This document shows, piece after piece, positions 1 to 5,700 of a DNA stretch of 5,700 nt (positions are counted from its first letter, which is position 1; the number at the start of each line of letters is the position of its first letter). The position numbers and the translations under genes are program-made. Source of the stretch: UMGS172 sp045647525 (lineage in GTDB: Bacteria > Bacillota > Clostridia > Oscillospirales > Acutalibacteraceae); the NCBI GenBank assembly GCA_045647525.1, contig JAZRMK010000043.1, forward strand, positions 1 to 5,700. The letters are read 5' to 3'. The notes below the pieces were generated by a model that made no database searches, had not been told where the DNA came from, and saw only the letters and a program-made list of their open reading frames with translations.

Positions 1-177
1 TACGTCAACCGCGAGACCGATAAGTATAATATGCAGGGAACTACCAGTACCACCGCGCTCATCATGCTCTTCCACGCATTACAGACTGCAATCATTGAAG
101 AGACCGATTATCAGAAAGAACAATTTGCCCTCATTCATCCGGGCGGTGCAGTCGGTGAAAGACTGAATAAAAAATAA
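1..177 (+). CDS. SIS-domain phosphosugar isomerase, C-terminal end only
   Basis: The reading frame is open from the first base and stops with TAA at 175-177, giving the last 58 residues of a protein that starts left of the window. Two stretches match the end of the SIS (sugar isomerase) fold of the KdsD/GutQ arabinose-5-phosphate isomerase group: a GTTSTTALIM stretch, corresponding to the Ser/Thr-rich phosphosugar-binding segment followed by a helix, and FALIHPGGAVGERL, corresponding to the FALSHPGGALGR-type motif of KdsD. KdsD continues into two CBS domains, but this protein stops five residues after GAVGE, so it is a stand-alone SIS protein. SIS enzymes interconvert aldose and ketose phosphates in the cytoplasm; the substrate here is unknown. 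The next gene starts 42 bp downstream on the same strand, which suggests co-transcription with the sugar-catabolic genes. The family is fairly certain; the specific reaction is not. Confidence 0.82.
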   Translation, partial: YVNRETDKYNMQGTTSTTALIMLFHALQTAIIEETDYQKEQFALIHPGGAVGERLNKK

Positions 178-219
178 TTTTTTAAAAATAAAATTTACAT
201 ATTTAAAGGAGCAAATTTT

Positions 220-903
220 ATGAAATTTCTTATTGATGATGCTAACATCCAGAAGATCAAGGAGATCTATGACCTCTATCCCGTAGACGGTGTTACCACC
301 AACCCCTCTATCTTGGCTAAAAGCGGTCGTAATCCTTACGAAGTTTTGAAGGAGATCCGCGAATTTATCGGACCCGATGCAGAACTGCACGCACAGGTTA
401 TTTCTTTGACTGCCGACAAAATGGTTGAAGAAGGTCACAAGATGGCTGAGATCCTCGGCAAAAACACATACATCAAGGTTCCCACTATACCCGAAGGCCT
501 TAAAGCTATGAAAATTTTGTCAAGCGAAGGCTATAATGTTACCGCTACTGCTATCTACACTCCCTTGCAGGCTTACCTTGCCGCCAAGGCCGGTGCAGAT
601 TATGCCGCACCTTACGTCAACCGTATCGACAACCTTGGTGCAAACGGTATCGCAACAGCAAAGTGCATTCAGAACATTTTTGAAAACAATGGTCTTAAAA
701 CCCAGATCCTTGCTGCAAGCTTTAAAAACTCACAGCAGGTTCAGGAACTTTGCGAATACGGCGTCGGTGCTGCAACCATAGGTGTTGATGTTATCGAAGG
801 TCTTATTAAAAACGCAAGCGTTGACAGTGCTGTCAAAGCATTCGTCGACGATTTCGAGAAGCTCTGTGGTGACGGCAAGACCATGCTTAGCTGCGATAAG
901 TAA
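220..903 (+). CDS. Fructose-6-phosphate aldolase / transaldolase-like class I aldolase
   Basis: A complete 227-residue protein of the short transaldolase family (FSA/TalC, usually about 215-225 residues), a cytoplasmic TIM barrel that forms a Schiff base with its substrate. Visible marks are D6, the GVTTNPS motif (24-30), the Schiff-base lysine K86 in YIKVP, T110, PYVNRID (131-137) and AASFK (165-169). Q59 and Y132 correspond to Gln59 and Tyr131 of E. coli FSA, where true transaldolases have Glu and Phe. This favours FSA-type chemistry (aldol cleavage to dihydroxyacetone or a related ketone plus an aldehyde phosphate) over C3 transfer, but related enzymes such as 6-deoxy-6-sulfofructose transaldolase belong to the same superfamily, so the substrate stays open. 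The tail after residue 215 is a few residues longer than in E. coli FSA and has two Cys. AAAGGAG at 205-211 lies 8 bp before the ATG and fixes the start. The next gene begins 25 bp later. Confidence 0.9.
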   Translation: MKFLIDDANIQKIKEIYDLYPVDGVTTNPSILAKSGRNPYEVLKEIREFIGPDAELHAQVISLTADKMVEEGHKMAEILGKNTYIKVPTIPEGLKAMKILSSEGYNVTATAIYTPLQAYLAAKAGADYAAPYVNRIDNLGANGIATAKCIQNIFENNGLKTQILAASFKNSQQVQELCEYGVGAATIGVDVIEGLIKNASVDSAVKAFVDDFEKLCGDGKTMLSCDK

Positions 904-928
904 TTTTTAGCAAAAAGGAGTTAAACTT

Positions 929-2281
929 ATGAAAATCGGATTTATTTGCTTCGGCGAAGTTAATACCCCTATTGAAAGATTACAGATGAAACACGACGAA
1001 GGTCTCGGCGTTATTAAATCGTTGGGCTATGATGTTATTGATGCAGGTCTTGTTATTGATGATCCTGAATACAAAACGGCCGACGCCGCCATCGAAAAGC
1101 TTATCGGCAACGAGATGGCCGCTATTGTCACCTGCGTTGCAGGTTGGGTTCCCACTCATGCTGTTATCCGCGTGACCGATAAATTCCGCCACCTTCCTAT
1201 TCTTCTTTGGGGTCTTTGCGGTTGGAAGGAAAACGGCCGTATCATTACCACCGCCGAGCAGGCAGGTACTACCGCTATTCGTCCTGCTTTTGAAGCTTTG
1301 GGCTACACCTTTAAATATGTTTACAATATCATTGACAAGCCGTACCCCTTAAAGAAGCTTGATTCTTTCTTGAAGGCCGCCTGTGCAAAGGCTGCTCTCA
1401 GAAATGCAAGAGTCGGCACTATGGGTTACCGCGATATGTTGCTTTACGGCACTCAGTTTGAAGGCAATTCAATGCGCGGTCAGATCGGTGTTGAGGTCGA
1501 ACCTTTCGAGATGCTCGAAATGGTACAGAATATGGAGAAACTTGATGCTGCAAAGATTTCAGAAGGCGTTAAGTTTGTAAAAGATAACTGGGTATTTAAA
1601 AAGGCCTGCGATGACAGCGTTATCGAAAACGGCGTTAAATATGCACTTGCTATCGGTATGAAGATAGAAGAGCGCGGTTGGGAAGCAATTACCCTTATCG
1701 ACGTTGACGGTATGAAGAAGCTTATGGGCTTCCCGCCTGCAATGGTATTTATGCTCTTGGAACACTACTACGGTGTTATGACCGTTCCCGAAAACGACGT
1801 TATGGGAGCAGTTACCCAGCTTGCTATGAAGTATCTCTCAAATCAGACCGTTCCCTATTTGGAGTACTATGAGTTCTTTGAGAACAGTATGCTAATCGGT
1901 GTTCCCGACTATGTTCCCAAGGCAGTTACTGACGGTGATGTAACCGTTCTTCCTGCCGCCTTCGGTTTGCTTAATGCATCACTTCTTAACGTTTCCAAGG
2001 TTAAGACAGGCTATGTAACCGCCGCAAGAATGTACTATATCAACGGCAAATACAAAATGCACGTCTACACTGCAGAAGCTAAGAATCCTCCTGCTTGGAA
2101 CGAATTCGGTTGGGACGATCCTGCTCCTCAGCTCCCCAGCCTTGAAGTATTCCCCGACAGCTGCACAGTTGAAGAGTTTGCTCAGAATGTTGCTTGCCAG
2201 CACGTTATCCTTGCTTACGGCGACTACACTGAGGAGATTCGCGACTTCTGTCGTATGATGGACATTGAATTAGTTATGTAA
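929..2281 (+). CDS. L-fucose/L-arabinose isomerase family protein (diverged)
   Basis: A 450-residue protein related to the L-fucose isomerase family, Mn-dependent enzymes that convert an aldose to its ketose in the cytoplasm. It is shorter than E. coli FucI (about 590 residues), as are many fucose-isomerase-like proteins. The N-terminal part has a Rossmann-like start (MKIGFICFGEV) and the conserved-looking segments LLWGLCGWKENGR (92-104) and MGYRDM (165-170). The C-terminal part has VPENDVMGAVTQL (286-298), whose D290 aligns by eye with metal ligand Asp361 of FucI, and CQHVILAYGDY (423-433), whose H425 aligns with His528. The third ligand, Glu337 in FucI, has no obvious Glu at the expected distance; nearby acids are D258 and D260 in IDVDGMKKLM. 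The enzyme may thus use a changed site or substrate. AAAAAGGAG at 912-920 supports the ATG. The neighbouring kinase and aldolase suit an aldose-to-ketose first step. The family is clear; activity on fucose or arabinose is not shown. Confidence 0.85.
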   Translation: MKIGFICFGEVNTPIERLQMKHDEGLGVIKSLGYDVIDAGLVIDDPEYKTADAAIEKLIGNEMAAIVTCVAGWVPTHAVIRVTDKFRHLPILLWGLCGWKENGRIITTAEQAGTTAIRPAFEALGYTFKYVYNIIDKPYPLKKLDSFLKAACAKAALRNARVGTMGYRDMLLYGTQFEGNSMRGQIGVEVEPFEMLEMVQNMEKLDAAKISEGVKFVKDNWVFKKACDDSVIENGVKYALAIGMKIEERGWEAITLIDVDGMKKLMGFPPAMVFMLLEHYYGVMTVPENDVMGAVTQLAMKYLSNQTVPYLEYYEFFENSMLIGVPDYVPKAVTDGDVTVLPAAFGLLNASLLNVSKVKTGYVTAARMYYINGKYKMHVYTAEAKNPPAWNEFGWDDPAPQLPSLEVFPDSCTVEEFAQNVACQHVILAYGDYTEEIRDFCRMMDIELVM

Positions 2282-2289
2282 TTGAGCTT

Positions 2290-2327
2290 GGCGGGAACCA
2301 TACTCGTCAATGAGTAAGGTTCCCGCC
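2290..2327 (+). promoter_or_regulatory. Intra-operon GC-rich RNA hairpin between isomerase and kinase genes
   Basis: GGCGGGAACC at 2290-2299 pairs perfectly with GGTTCCCGCC at 2318-2327. Inside, after one A-A mismatch, TACTC (2301-2305) pairs with GAGTA (2312-2316), and a G-U pair can close a TCAA loop. The stem begins 8 bp after the isomerase stop codon. It is followed by ACTCTTATAATTTGAGG instead of a U-run, so it is not a classical intrinsic terminator. By inference it may protect the 3' end of the upstream message, mark a processing site, or cause partial termination that lowers kinase expression. The structure is plain in the sequence; the role is not known. Confidence 0.75.
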
Positions 2328-2340
2328 ACTCTTATAATTT

Positions 2341-2346
2341 GAGGTG
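2341..2346 (+). promoter_or_regulatory. Ribosome binding site that supports the TTG start of the kinase gene
   Basis: GAGGTG sits 6 bp before a TTG codon at 2353. No ATG or GTG in frame lies between this site and the conserved first residues of the FGGY fold (YIGIDLGST), so TTG is the only start that keeps the nucleotide-binding strand intact. The site also lies 14 bp after the end of the hairpin at 2290-2327, so the hairpin leaves it accessible. Confidence 0.75.
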
Positions 2347-2352
2347 TTTTAA

Positions 2353-3807
2353 TTGTATATAGGTATTGACCTCGGCAGTACTAACATCAAGGCTGCCATT
2401 TACAATGAAAAAATGGAACTTATCGACCGCAAGAGCCGACCCGTTGAATACATAAGAGAAAACGGCTATGTGGAGTTTGATCCCAACGCTTACTGTAATG
2501 TATTGGTATCGTTACTCGGCGATATGTTCAAAGAAAACAACGTAAAATCGGTAAAACAGATGGCCTTCACCGGTCAGGCTGAGTCGCTTTGCGTTGTGGG
2601 AAAAGACGGCAAGCCGTTAATGAACGTTATCTCCTGGATGGACGAACGTTCAACCGAAGAGTGCGAAACTTTGGCAAAACTCTTTACTCAGAAAGAGTGT
2701 GAGGAGGTTACCGGTCAGCAGGCAGTCCTGCCCACGTGGCCCGCAACTAAAATTTTATGGCTTAAAAACAACAAACCTGAAATTTTCAATAATGCAGCAT
2801 ATTATATGCTGATAAAGGACTATGTTGTTTATTACCTCACAGGTGTAATGAAGGCCGATATGTCTATCGCAACCTTCTCGTTCTATTTTGACATTTATAA
2901 CAAGTGCTACTGGAAGAAGATGCTTGATGCCATCGGCATTACCGAGACTCAGCTTCCTGATCTTTGCGAGCCTTGCAGTGTCGCCGGTAAACTTACCGAC
3001 GAACTGACTGCAAAATTAGGTCTTGAAACTGCACCCGACATAAATGTCGGAACTCTTGATCACTTTGCAGGTATGATAGGTACGGGCAATATTGCTCCCG
3101 GTGGTATCACTCTTTCGACCGGTACCGTTATGGCTATGACCGCCATGGTGACAGAGCCTTGCCCTCGCGATAGCGGTATTGCTATGCATTACGGTTTTCT
3201 GCCTGATACGCACGTAATGCTTCCTGTTGCAGAAAGTGGCGGAGTTAGCCTTGAATGGTTCAAACGCACCTGCATGCCGACCACCGATTTCAGAGCAATC
3301 GACGAAACTATTGCCGAACGCGGTGAAAACGACCTGATATTTCTCCCCTACCTTGTAGGCACCAATGCTCCTGAATTTGATTCGGATGCATCGGGCGTTT
3401 TCTGGGGTTTAAGACAGGAACACGACGCGTTCGATATGGCAAGAGCCGTTATGGAAGGCGTTGCGTTTGTTCTTAAAAAGAACTGCGACATCATCACCGC
3501 AAAGGGCACCGAATTAAAAGCCATTATTGCTACCGGCGGCGGTGCAAAGAGTGATGTTTGGTGTAAATTGCAGGCAGATATCACCGGTCTTCCCATTTTG
3601 ATTCCCGAGGAAAAGGAAGCAGCCTGTTTGGGTTCGGCAATTATTGCCGCAATCAGTGACGGTAATATTGAAAGTTTCGAAGAAGCCGCAAAATCCATCA
3701 AAATGGCCAAGCGATTTGAACCGGAAGCTAATGATAATATTTTGAAAAAATATAAAAAGTTCTGCGCCCTTTATGACGCATCGCTTAAAATCGTAAGAGA
3801 AATTTAA
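2353..3807 (+). CDS. FGGY-family carbohydrate kinase
   Basis: A 484-residue protein, full length for the FGGY family (about 480-520), which phosphorylates sugars or polyols with ATP in the cytoplasm. Visible parts are the N-terminal phosphate loop GIDLGSTNIKA (4-14), the ISWMDERS segment (93-100), the probable catalytic base D236 in NVGTLDHFAGMIG, the nucleotide-binding STGTVM (255-260), the ATGGGAKSDVWCKLQADI signature (393-410) and EAACLGSAIIAA (422-433). Where xylulokinases carry GQMHG this protein has GQAES (74-78), which argues against a plain D-xylulokinase and leaves the substrate open; a ketose made by the upstream isomerase is the natural guess. Translation starts at TTG, set by GAGGTG 6 bp upstream. 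A hairpin fills most of the 71-bp gap before the gene. The next gene follows after 13 bp, so the two are very likely co-transcribed. The family is certain; the substrate is not. Confidence 0.92.
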   Translation: MYIGIDLGSTNIKAAIYNEKMELIDRKSRPVEYIRENGYVEFDPNAYCNVLVSLLGDMFKENNVKSVKQMAFTGQAESLCVVGKDGKPLMNVISWMDERSTEECETLAKLFTQKECEEVTGQQAVLPTWPATKILWLKNNKPEIFNNAAYYMLIKDYVVYYLTGVMKADMSIATFSFYFDIYNKCYWKKMLDAIGITETQLPDLCEPCSVAGKLTDELTAKLGLETAPDINVGTLDHFAGMIGTGNIAPGGITLSTGTVMAMTAMVTEPCPRDSGIAMHYGFLPDTHVMLPVAESGGVSLEWFKRTCMPTTDFRAIDETIAERGENDLIFLPYLVGTNAPEFDSDASGVFWGLRQEHDAFDMARAVMEGVAFVLKKNCDIITAKGTELKAIIATGGGAKSDVWCKLQADITGLPILIPEEKEAACLGSAIIAAISDGNIESFEEAAKSIKMAKRFEPEANDNILKKYKKFCALYDASLKIVREI

Positions 3808-3820
3808 AGGAGAAACCATC

Positions 3821-5308
3821 ATGGATAAAATGCTTATTGGTTGGGCTGAAGAAAGTCTTGTCCCTGAAAAAAAGGTAAGCGTTGCAGGACAGTTTTTTGA
3901 GAGAATCTCAGAATATGTTGAATCTGAAATCACTGCAACAGCTATGGCAGTTGATTGCGACGGAGAACAGCTCATTATGATTTCTGCCGACCTTGTCGGT
4001 ATGCCGAATTTTGTTTTGAATATGACAAGAGAAAAATTCGCTAAAATCTGTGACGAAGTCGATCCTATGAAGCTCGTCATCGCTGTTACCCACACCCACT
4101 GTTCACACACTCTCATTCGTGAAGGTGCACCGTTGGAAGAAACACAGAAAACCTTGAACGAGTTCCTTCCGGCAAATAATCAGTACCAGCCGCTTGTAAA
4201 ACCCGATGATTCGGTCATCACAGGCGAAGAAGCCACAGAGTTTGTTACCGATAGACTTGCAAAGGTTGCTAAAAAAGCTTGGGATAACAGAGCCGAGGCT
4301 TACTATGCAAATGAATTCGGCCGTGCCGCAGTTGGTATGTGCCGCCGAGTTGTTTATGATGACAACACAGCACAAATGTGGGGTGATGTCAACACCGCCA
4401 ACTTTGATTCTTTGGAGGGCGGTAACGACTCAGGTGTTGAGTTGCTTTATGTTTTCAATAAAGACAAGAAACTTACCGGTATAGTTGCTAATATCGCCTG
4501 CCCTGCTCAAATTTTGGAGCAGAGAAGCTTTATTTCGGCTGACTTCTGGGGCAGAGCAAAAGCCAATATTCGCGAAAAATTAGGCAAAGATGTTTATCTT
4601 TTAGGCGTTTGCGGTGCTGCGGGTGACCAGTGTCCTCGCGACCTTATCCGTTGGGTTAACCCTGAGTCACCTATTGATGACCCCAACGTCAAGCGTCCTA
4701 ACCCCATCAAACACAAGGCAGACCCTTCAATGTACGATATCAGCGGTTGCAACCGTGTTGGTAAGCGCATTGCAAACGAAATCGTTTCGGTTTATGAAGA
4801 AATTACCGAATTGAAGAATGATGCTATTTTAAAACACAAAGTTGAAGTTCTCAATCTTCCTTTGAGAAAGGCTACTATGACAGAATATAACACCGCTGTC
4901 AGAGAACTTAAAACTTATATTGCCGAAAATGAAGGCAAAGAATTCAACTTTGACGATTTGGCAAAGATGTATGTTTACGTAGGTACTATCAACAGATTCC
5001 GTGAACAGCAAAACAAAGAGGTGTTCCCCACCGAAGTACACGTTATTCGTTTGGGCAACATTGCATTTGCAACTAACCCCTTTGAATTGTTCCTTGATTT
5101 CGGCAACCGTATGAAAGCAAGAAGCTATGCTGAGCAAACCTTTGTTGTTCAGTTGTGTAACGGAATGGCCGGTTATCTCCCAACAGCAAAAGCTGAGAGC
5201 CACGGTCATTACTCCGCTTACATTTCAAGTGGCAACGTCGGCCATATCGGTGGCGATGTTATGACTCGCTGGACCATCAACGAGATCAACAAGATGTTTA
5301 CAGAATAA
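3821..5308 (+). CDS. Neutral/alkaline ceramidase-like (N-terminal domain superfamily) protein, likely cytoplasmic
   Basis: A 495-residue protein whose layout follows the catalytic domain of neutral ceramidases (PF04734 type), zinc amidases. Matching parts are an N-terminal IGWAEESLVPE strand, a D-containing strand MISADLVGM (53-61), the THTH motif (90-93; H91 and H93), NIACPAQ (224-230), FELFLDFG (421-428) and NGMAGYLPT (447-455). By eye, one THTH histidine, E422 and a Tyr near Y452 correspond to zinc ligands His97, Glu411 and Tyr448 of the Pseudomonas enzyme. The second histidine ligand (His204, in an ACHP-type motif) is replaced: this protein reads ACPAQ, with C227 and P228. Secreted ceramidases carry a signal peptide; this one has none and no membrane segment. 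Its place at the end of a sugar operon suggests action on a sugar-derived compound, not ceramide, but this is inference. AAGGAG at 3807-3812 lies 8 bp before the ATG. A terminator follows 16 bp after the stop. Confidence 0.75.
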   Translation: MDKMLIGWAEESLVPEKKVSVAGQFFERISEYVESEITATAMAVDCDGEQLIMISADLVGMPNFVLNMTREKFAKICDEVDPMKLVIAVTHTHCSHTLIREGAPLEETQKTLNEFLPANNQYQPLVKPDDSVITGEEATEFVTDRLAKVAKKAWDNRAEAYYANEFGRAAVGMCRRVVYDDNTAQMWGDVNTANFDSLEGGNDSGVELLYVFNKDKKLTGIVANIACPAQILEQRSFISADFWGRAKANIREKLGKDVYLLGVCGAAGDQCPRDLIRWVNPESPIDDPNVKRPNPIKHKADPSMYDISGCNRVGKRIANEIVSVYEEITELKNDAILKHKVEVLNLPLRKATMTEYNTAVRELKTYIAENEGKEFNFDDLAKMYVYVGTINRFREQQNKEVFPTEVHVIRLGNIAFATNPFELFLDFGNRMKARSYAEQTFVVQLCNGMAGYLPTAKAESHGHYSAYISSGNVGHIGGDVMTRWTINEINKMFTE

Positions 5309-5324
5309 TTTAAACCAAAACAAC

Positions 5325-5373
5325 AAAAACAGTGACTGACGGGGTTACCCGAATAGTCACTGTTTTTTATTTT
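5325..5373. terminator. Bidirectional intrinsic terminator between convergent genes
   Basis: AAAAACAGTGACT (5325-5337) pairs perfectly with AGTCACTGTTTTT (5355-5367), a 13-bp stem. The loop region holds a second small hairpin, CGGG (5340-5343) with CCCG (5348-5351) around GTTA. On the + strand the stem runs into a T-rich tract (5363-5373), ending the sugar operon 16 bp after its last stop codon. On the - strand the A-run at 5325-5329 gives the U-tract, and the stem begins 4 bp after the stop of the spoIVB-like gene. It therefore appears to serve both genes. Confidence 0.92.
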
Positions 5374-5700
5374 ACCCGGCCTTTTTTTGCAAACTGTCAA
5401 CTACACTCTGTGCGGTTTCTAACATGTTCTCGGCAAAGATAGCGTAACCTCGCGAGCAATCTTCCACAAGTACGTGAGTAACCGCACCTATAAGCTTGCC
5501 GTTTTGGATTATAGGCGAACCACTCATTCCCTGCACAATGCCGCCTGTTTTTGCAAGCAACTCCTTATCGGTTATTTTGACTATCATATTTTTTATCTTA
5601 CTTCCGTCGTTAAAGTATATCTTTTCTATCTCGCACTCATATTCCTTAGGGCCTTCAACGTCAATAGCCGTAATCACCGTGGCTTTCCCGACCTTTCTCT
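5372..5700 (-). CDS. spoIVB: SpoIVB peptidase (family S55), C-terminal part, 5' end outside window
   Basis: The - strand frame is open to the window edge and ends with TAA at 5374-5372. About 108 residues are visible, beginning RKVGKATVITAI. The GTG at 5677-5675 is an internal valine and not the start, because the frame and the SpoIVB-like sequence continue upstream of it. The segment TGGIVQGMSGSPIIQNGK and the following IGAVTHV and RGYAIFAENML are typical of SpoIVB. The Ser of GMSGS (codon 5524-5522) and the Asp of KITD (codon 5569-5567) are 15 residues apart, as are catalytic Ser378 and Asp363 of B. subtilis SpoIVB; the catalytic His and the PDZ domain would lie outside. In sporulation SpoIVB is secreted from the forespore and cleaves SpoIVFA to start pro-sigma-K processing. 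The gene converges on the sugar operon and shares its terminator, so it is functionally separate and marks the host as a spore-former or a close relative of one. Confidence 0.93.
   Translation of the reverse strand, partial: RKVGKATVITAIDVEGPKEYECEIEKIYFNDGSKIKNMIVKITDKELLAKTGGIVQGMSGSPIIQNGKLIGAVTHVLVEDCSRGYAIFAENMLETAQSVVDSLQKKAG

Noticed and set aside
169..200. A/T-rich self-complementary stretch after the SIS gene, as a possible terminator
   Set aside because: Any stem is made only of A-T pairs with no GC core, so it would be too weak for intrinsic termination. It looks like an ordinary A/T-rich gap before a strong ribosome binding site.
613..623. TACGTCAACCG occurs here and at 1-11, as a possible direct repeat
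   Set aside because: Both copies encode Tyr-Val-Asn-Arg in unrelated proteins, and the similarity ends there. It is probably chance.
2333..2338. Perfect TATAAT after the intra-operon hairpin, as a possible internal promoter
   Set aside because: No TTGACA-like element is found 16-18 bp upstream; that region is the arm of the hairpin. Transcription from it would start inside the ribosome binding site of the kinase gene.
3514..4116. 200-codon open frame on the - strand
   Set aside because: It lies antisense across the well-supported kinase and ceramidase-like genes, has no recognisable protein family and breaks the co-directional layout. It is most likely a by-product of codon bias.
1..5308. 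The cluster as a sulfoquinovose (sulfofructose transaldolase) pathway
   Set aside because: The aldolase family would allow it, but no sulfoquinovosidase, sulfolactaldehyde-processing enzyme or sulfonate exporter is visible, and an FGGY kinase is not expected there. It cannot be excluded for genes left of the window.
3821..5308. True secreted ceramidase acting on host sphingolipids
   Set aside because: There is no signal peptide, the second zinc histidine appears replaced, and the gene sits at the end of a cytoplasmic sugar operon.
5218..5400. 60-codon - strand frame over the operon terminator
   Set aside because: It overlaps the real spoIVB end in another frame, includes the terminator stem, and has no recognisable features.

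Overview
The window looks like part of the chromosome of a spore-forming, low-to-moderate GC member of the Firmicutes, most likely a clostridial (gut-type) anaerobe. Three things point that way: strong AAAGGAG-type ribosome binding sites before most genes, A/T-rich intergenic gaps, and the C-terminal part of the sporulation signalling protease SpoIVB at the right edge. The species cannot be named from the sequence.

Layout. Positions 1-5308 carry five genes in a row on the + strand: the tail of a SIS-domain phosphosugar isomerase (1-177), a fructose-6-phosphate aldolase/transaldolase-type enzyme (220-903), an L-fucose-isomerase-like protein (929-2281), an FGGY-family carbohydrate kinase with a TTG start (2353-3807) and a protein of the neutral-ceramidase-like superfamily (3821-5308). 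Gaps are 13-71 bp. The 71-bp gap before the kinase holds a strong GC-rich hairpin without a U-tract. The run ends at a 13-bp-stem terminator (5325-5373) that also fits the end of the convergent spoIVB-like gene on the - strand (5372 to beyond 5700). No stretch over 300 bases lacks a gene. I see no tRNA, rRNA, CRISPR array, insertion sequence or phage feature.

How the genes may work together. Isomerase, FGGY kinase and aldolase are the standard three steps of aldose catabolism: aldose to ketose, ketose to ketose phosphate, then cleavage to C3 units. The SIS protein could add a further phosphosugar isomerisation. The unusual parts are the aldolase type (FSA-like class I, instead of the class II FucA/AraD type usually found with fucose or rhamnose enzymes), a diverged fucose-isomerase-like protein, a kinase without the xylulokinase GQMHG motif, and a leaderless ceramidase-superfamily protein with one metal-ligand position changed. 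Together they look like a catabolic route for an unidentified sugar or sugar conjugate. The substrate is not readable from the sequence. No transporter or regulator is in view, and the operon probably begins left of the window.
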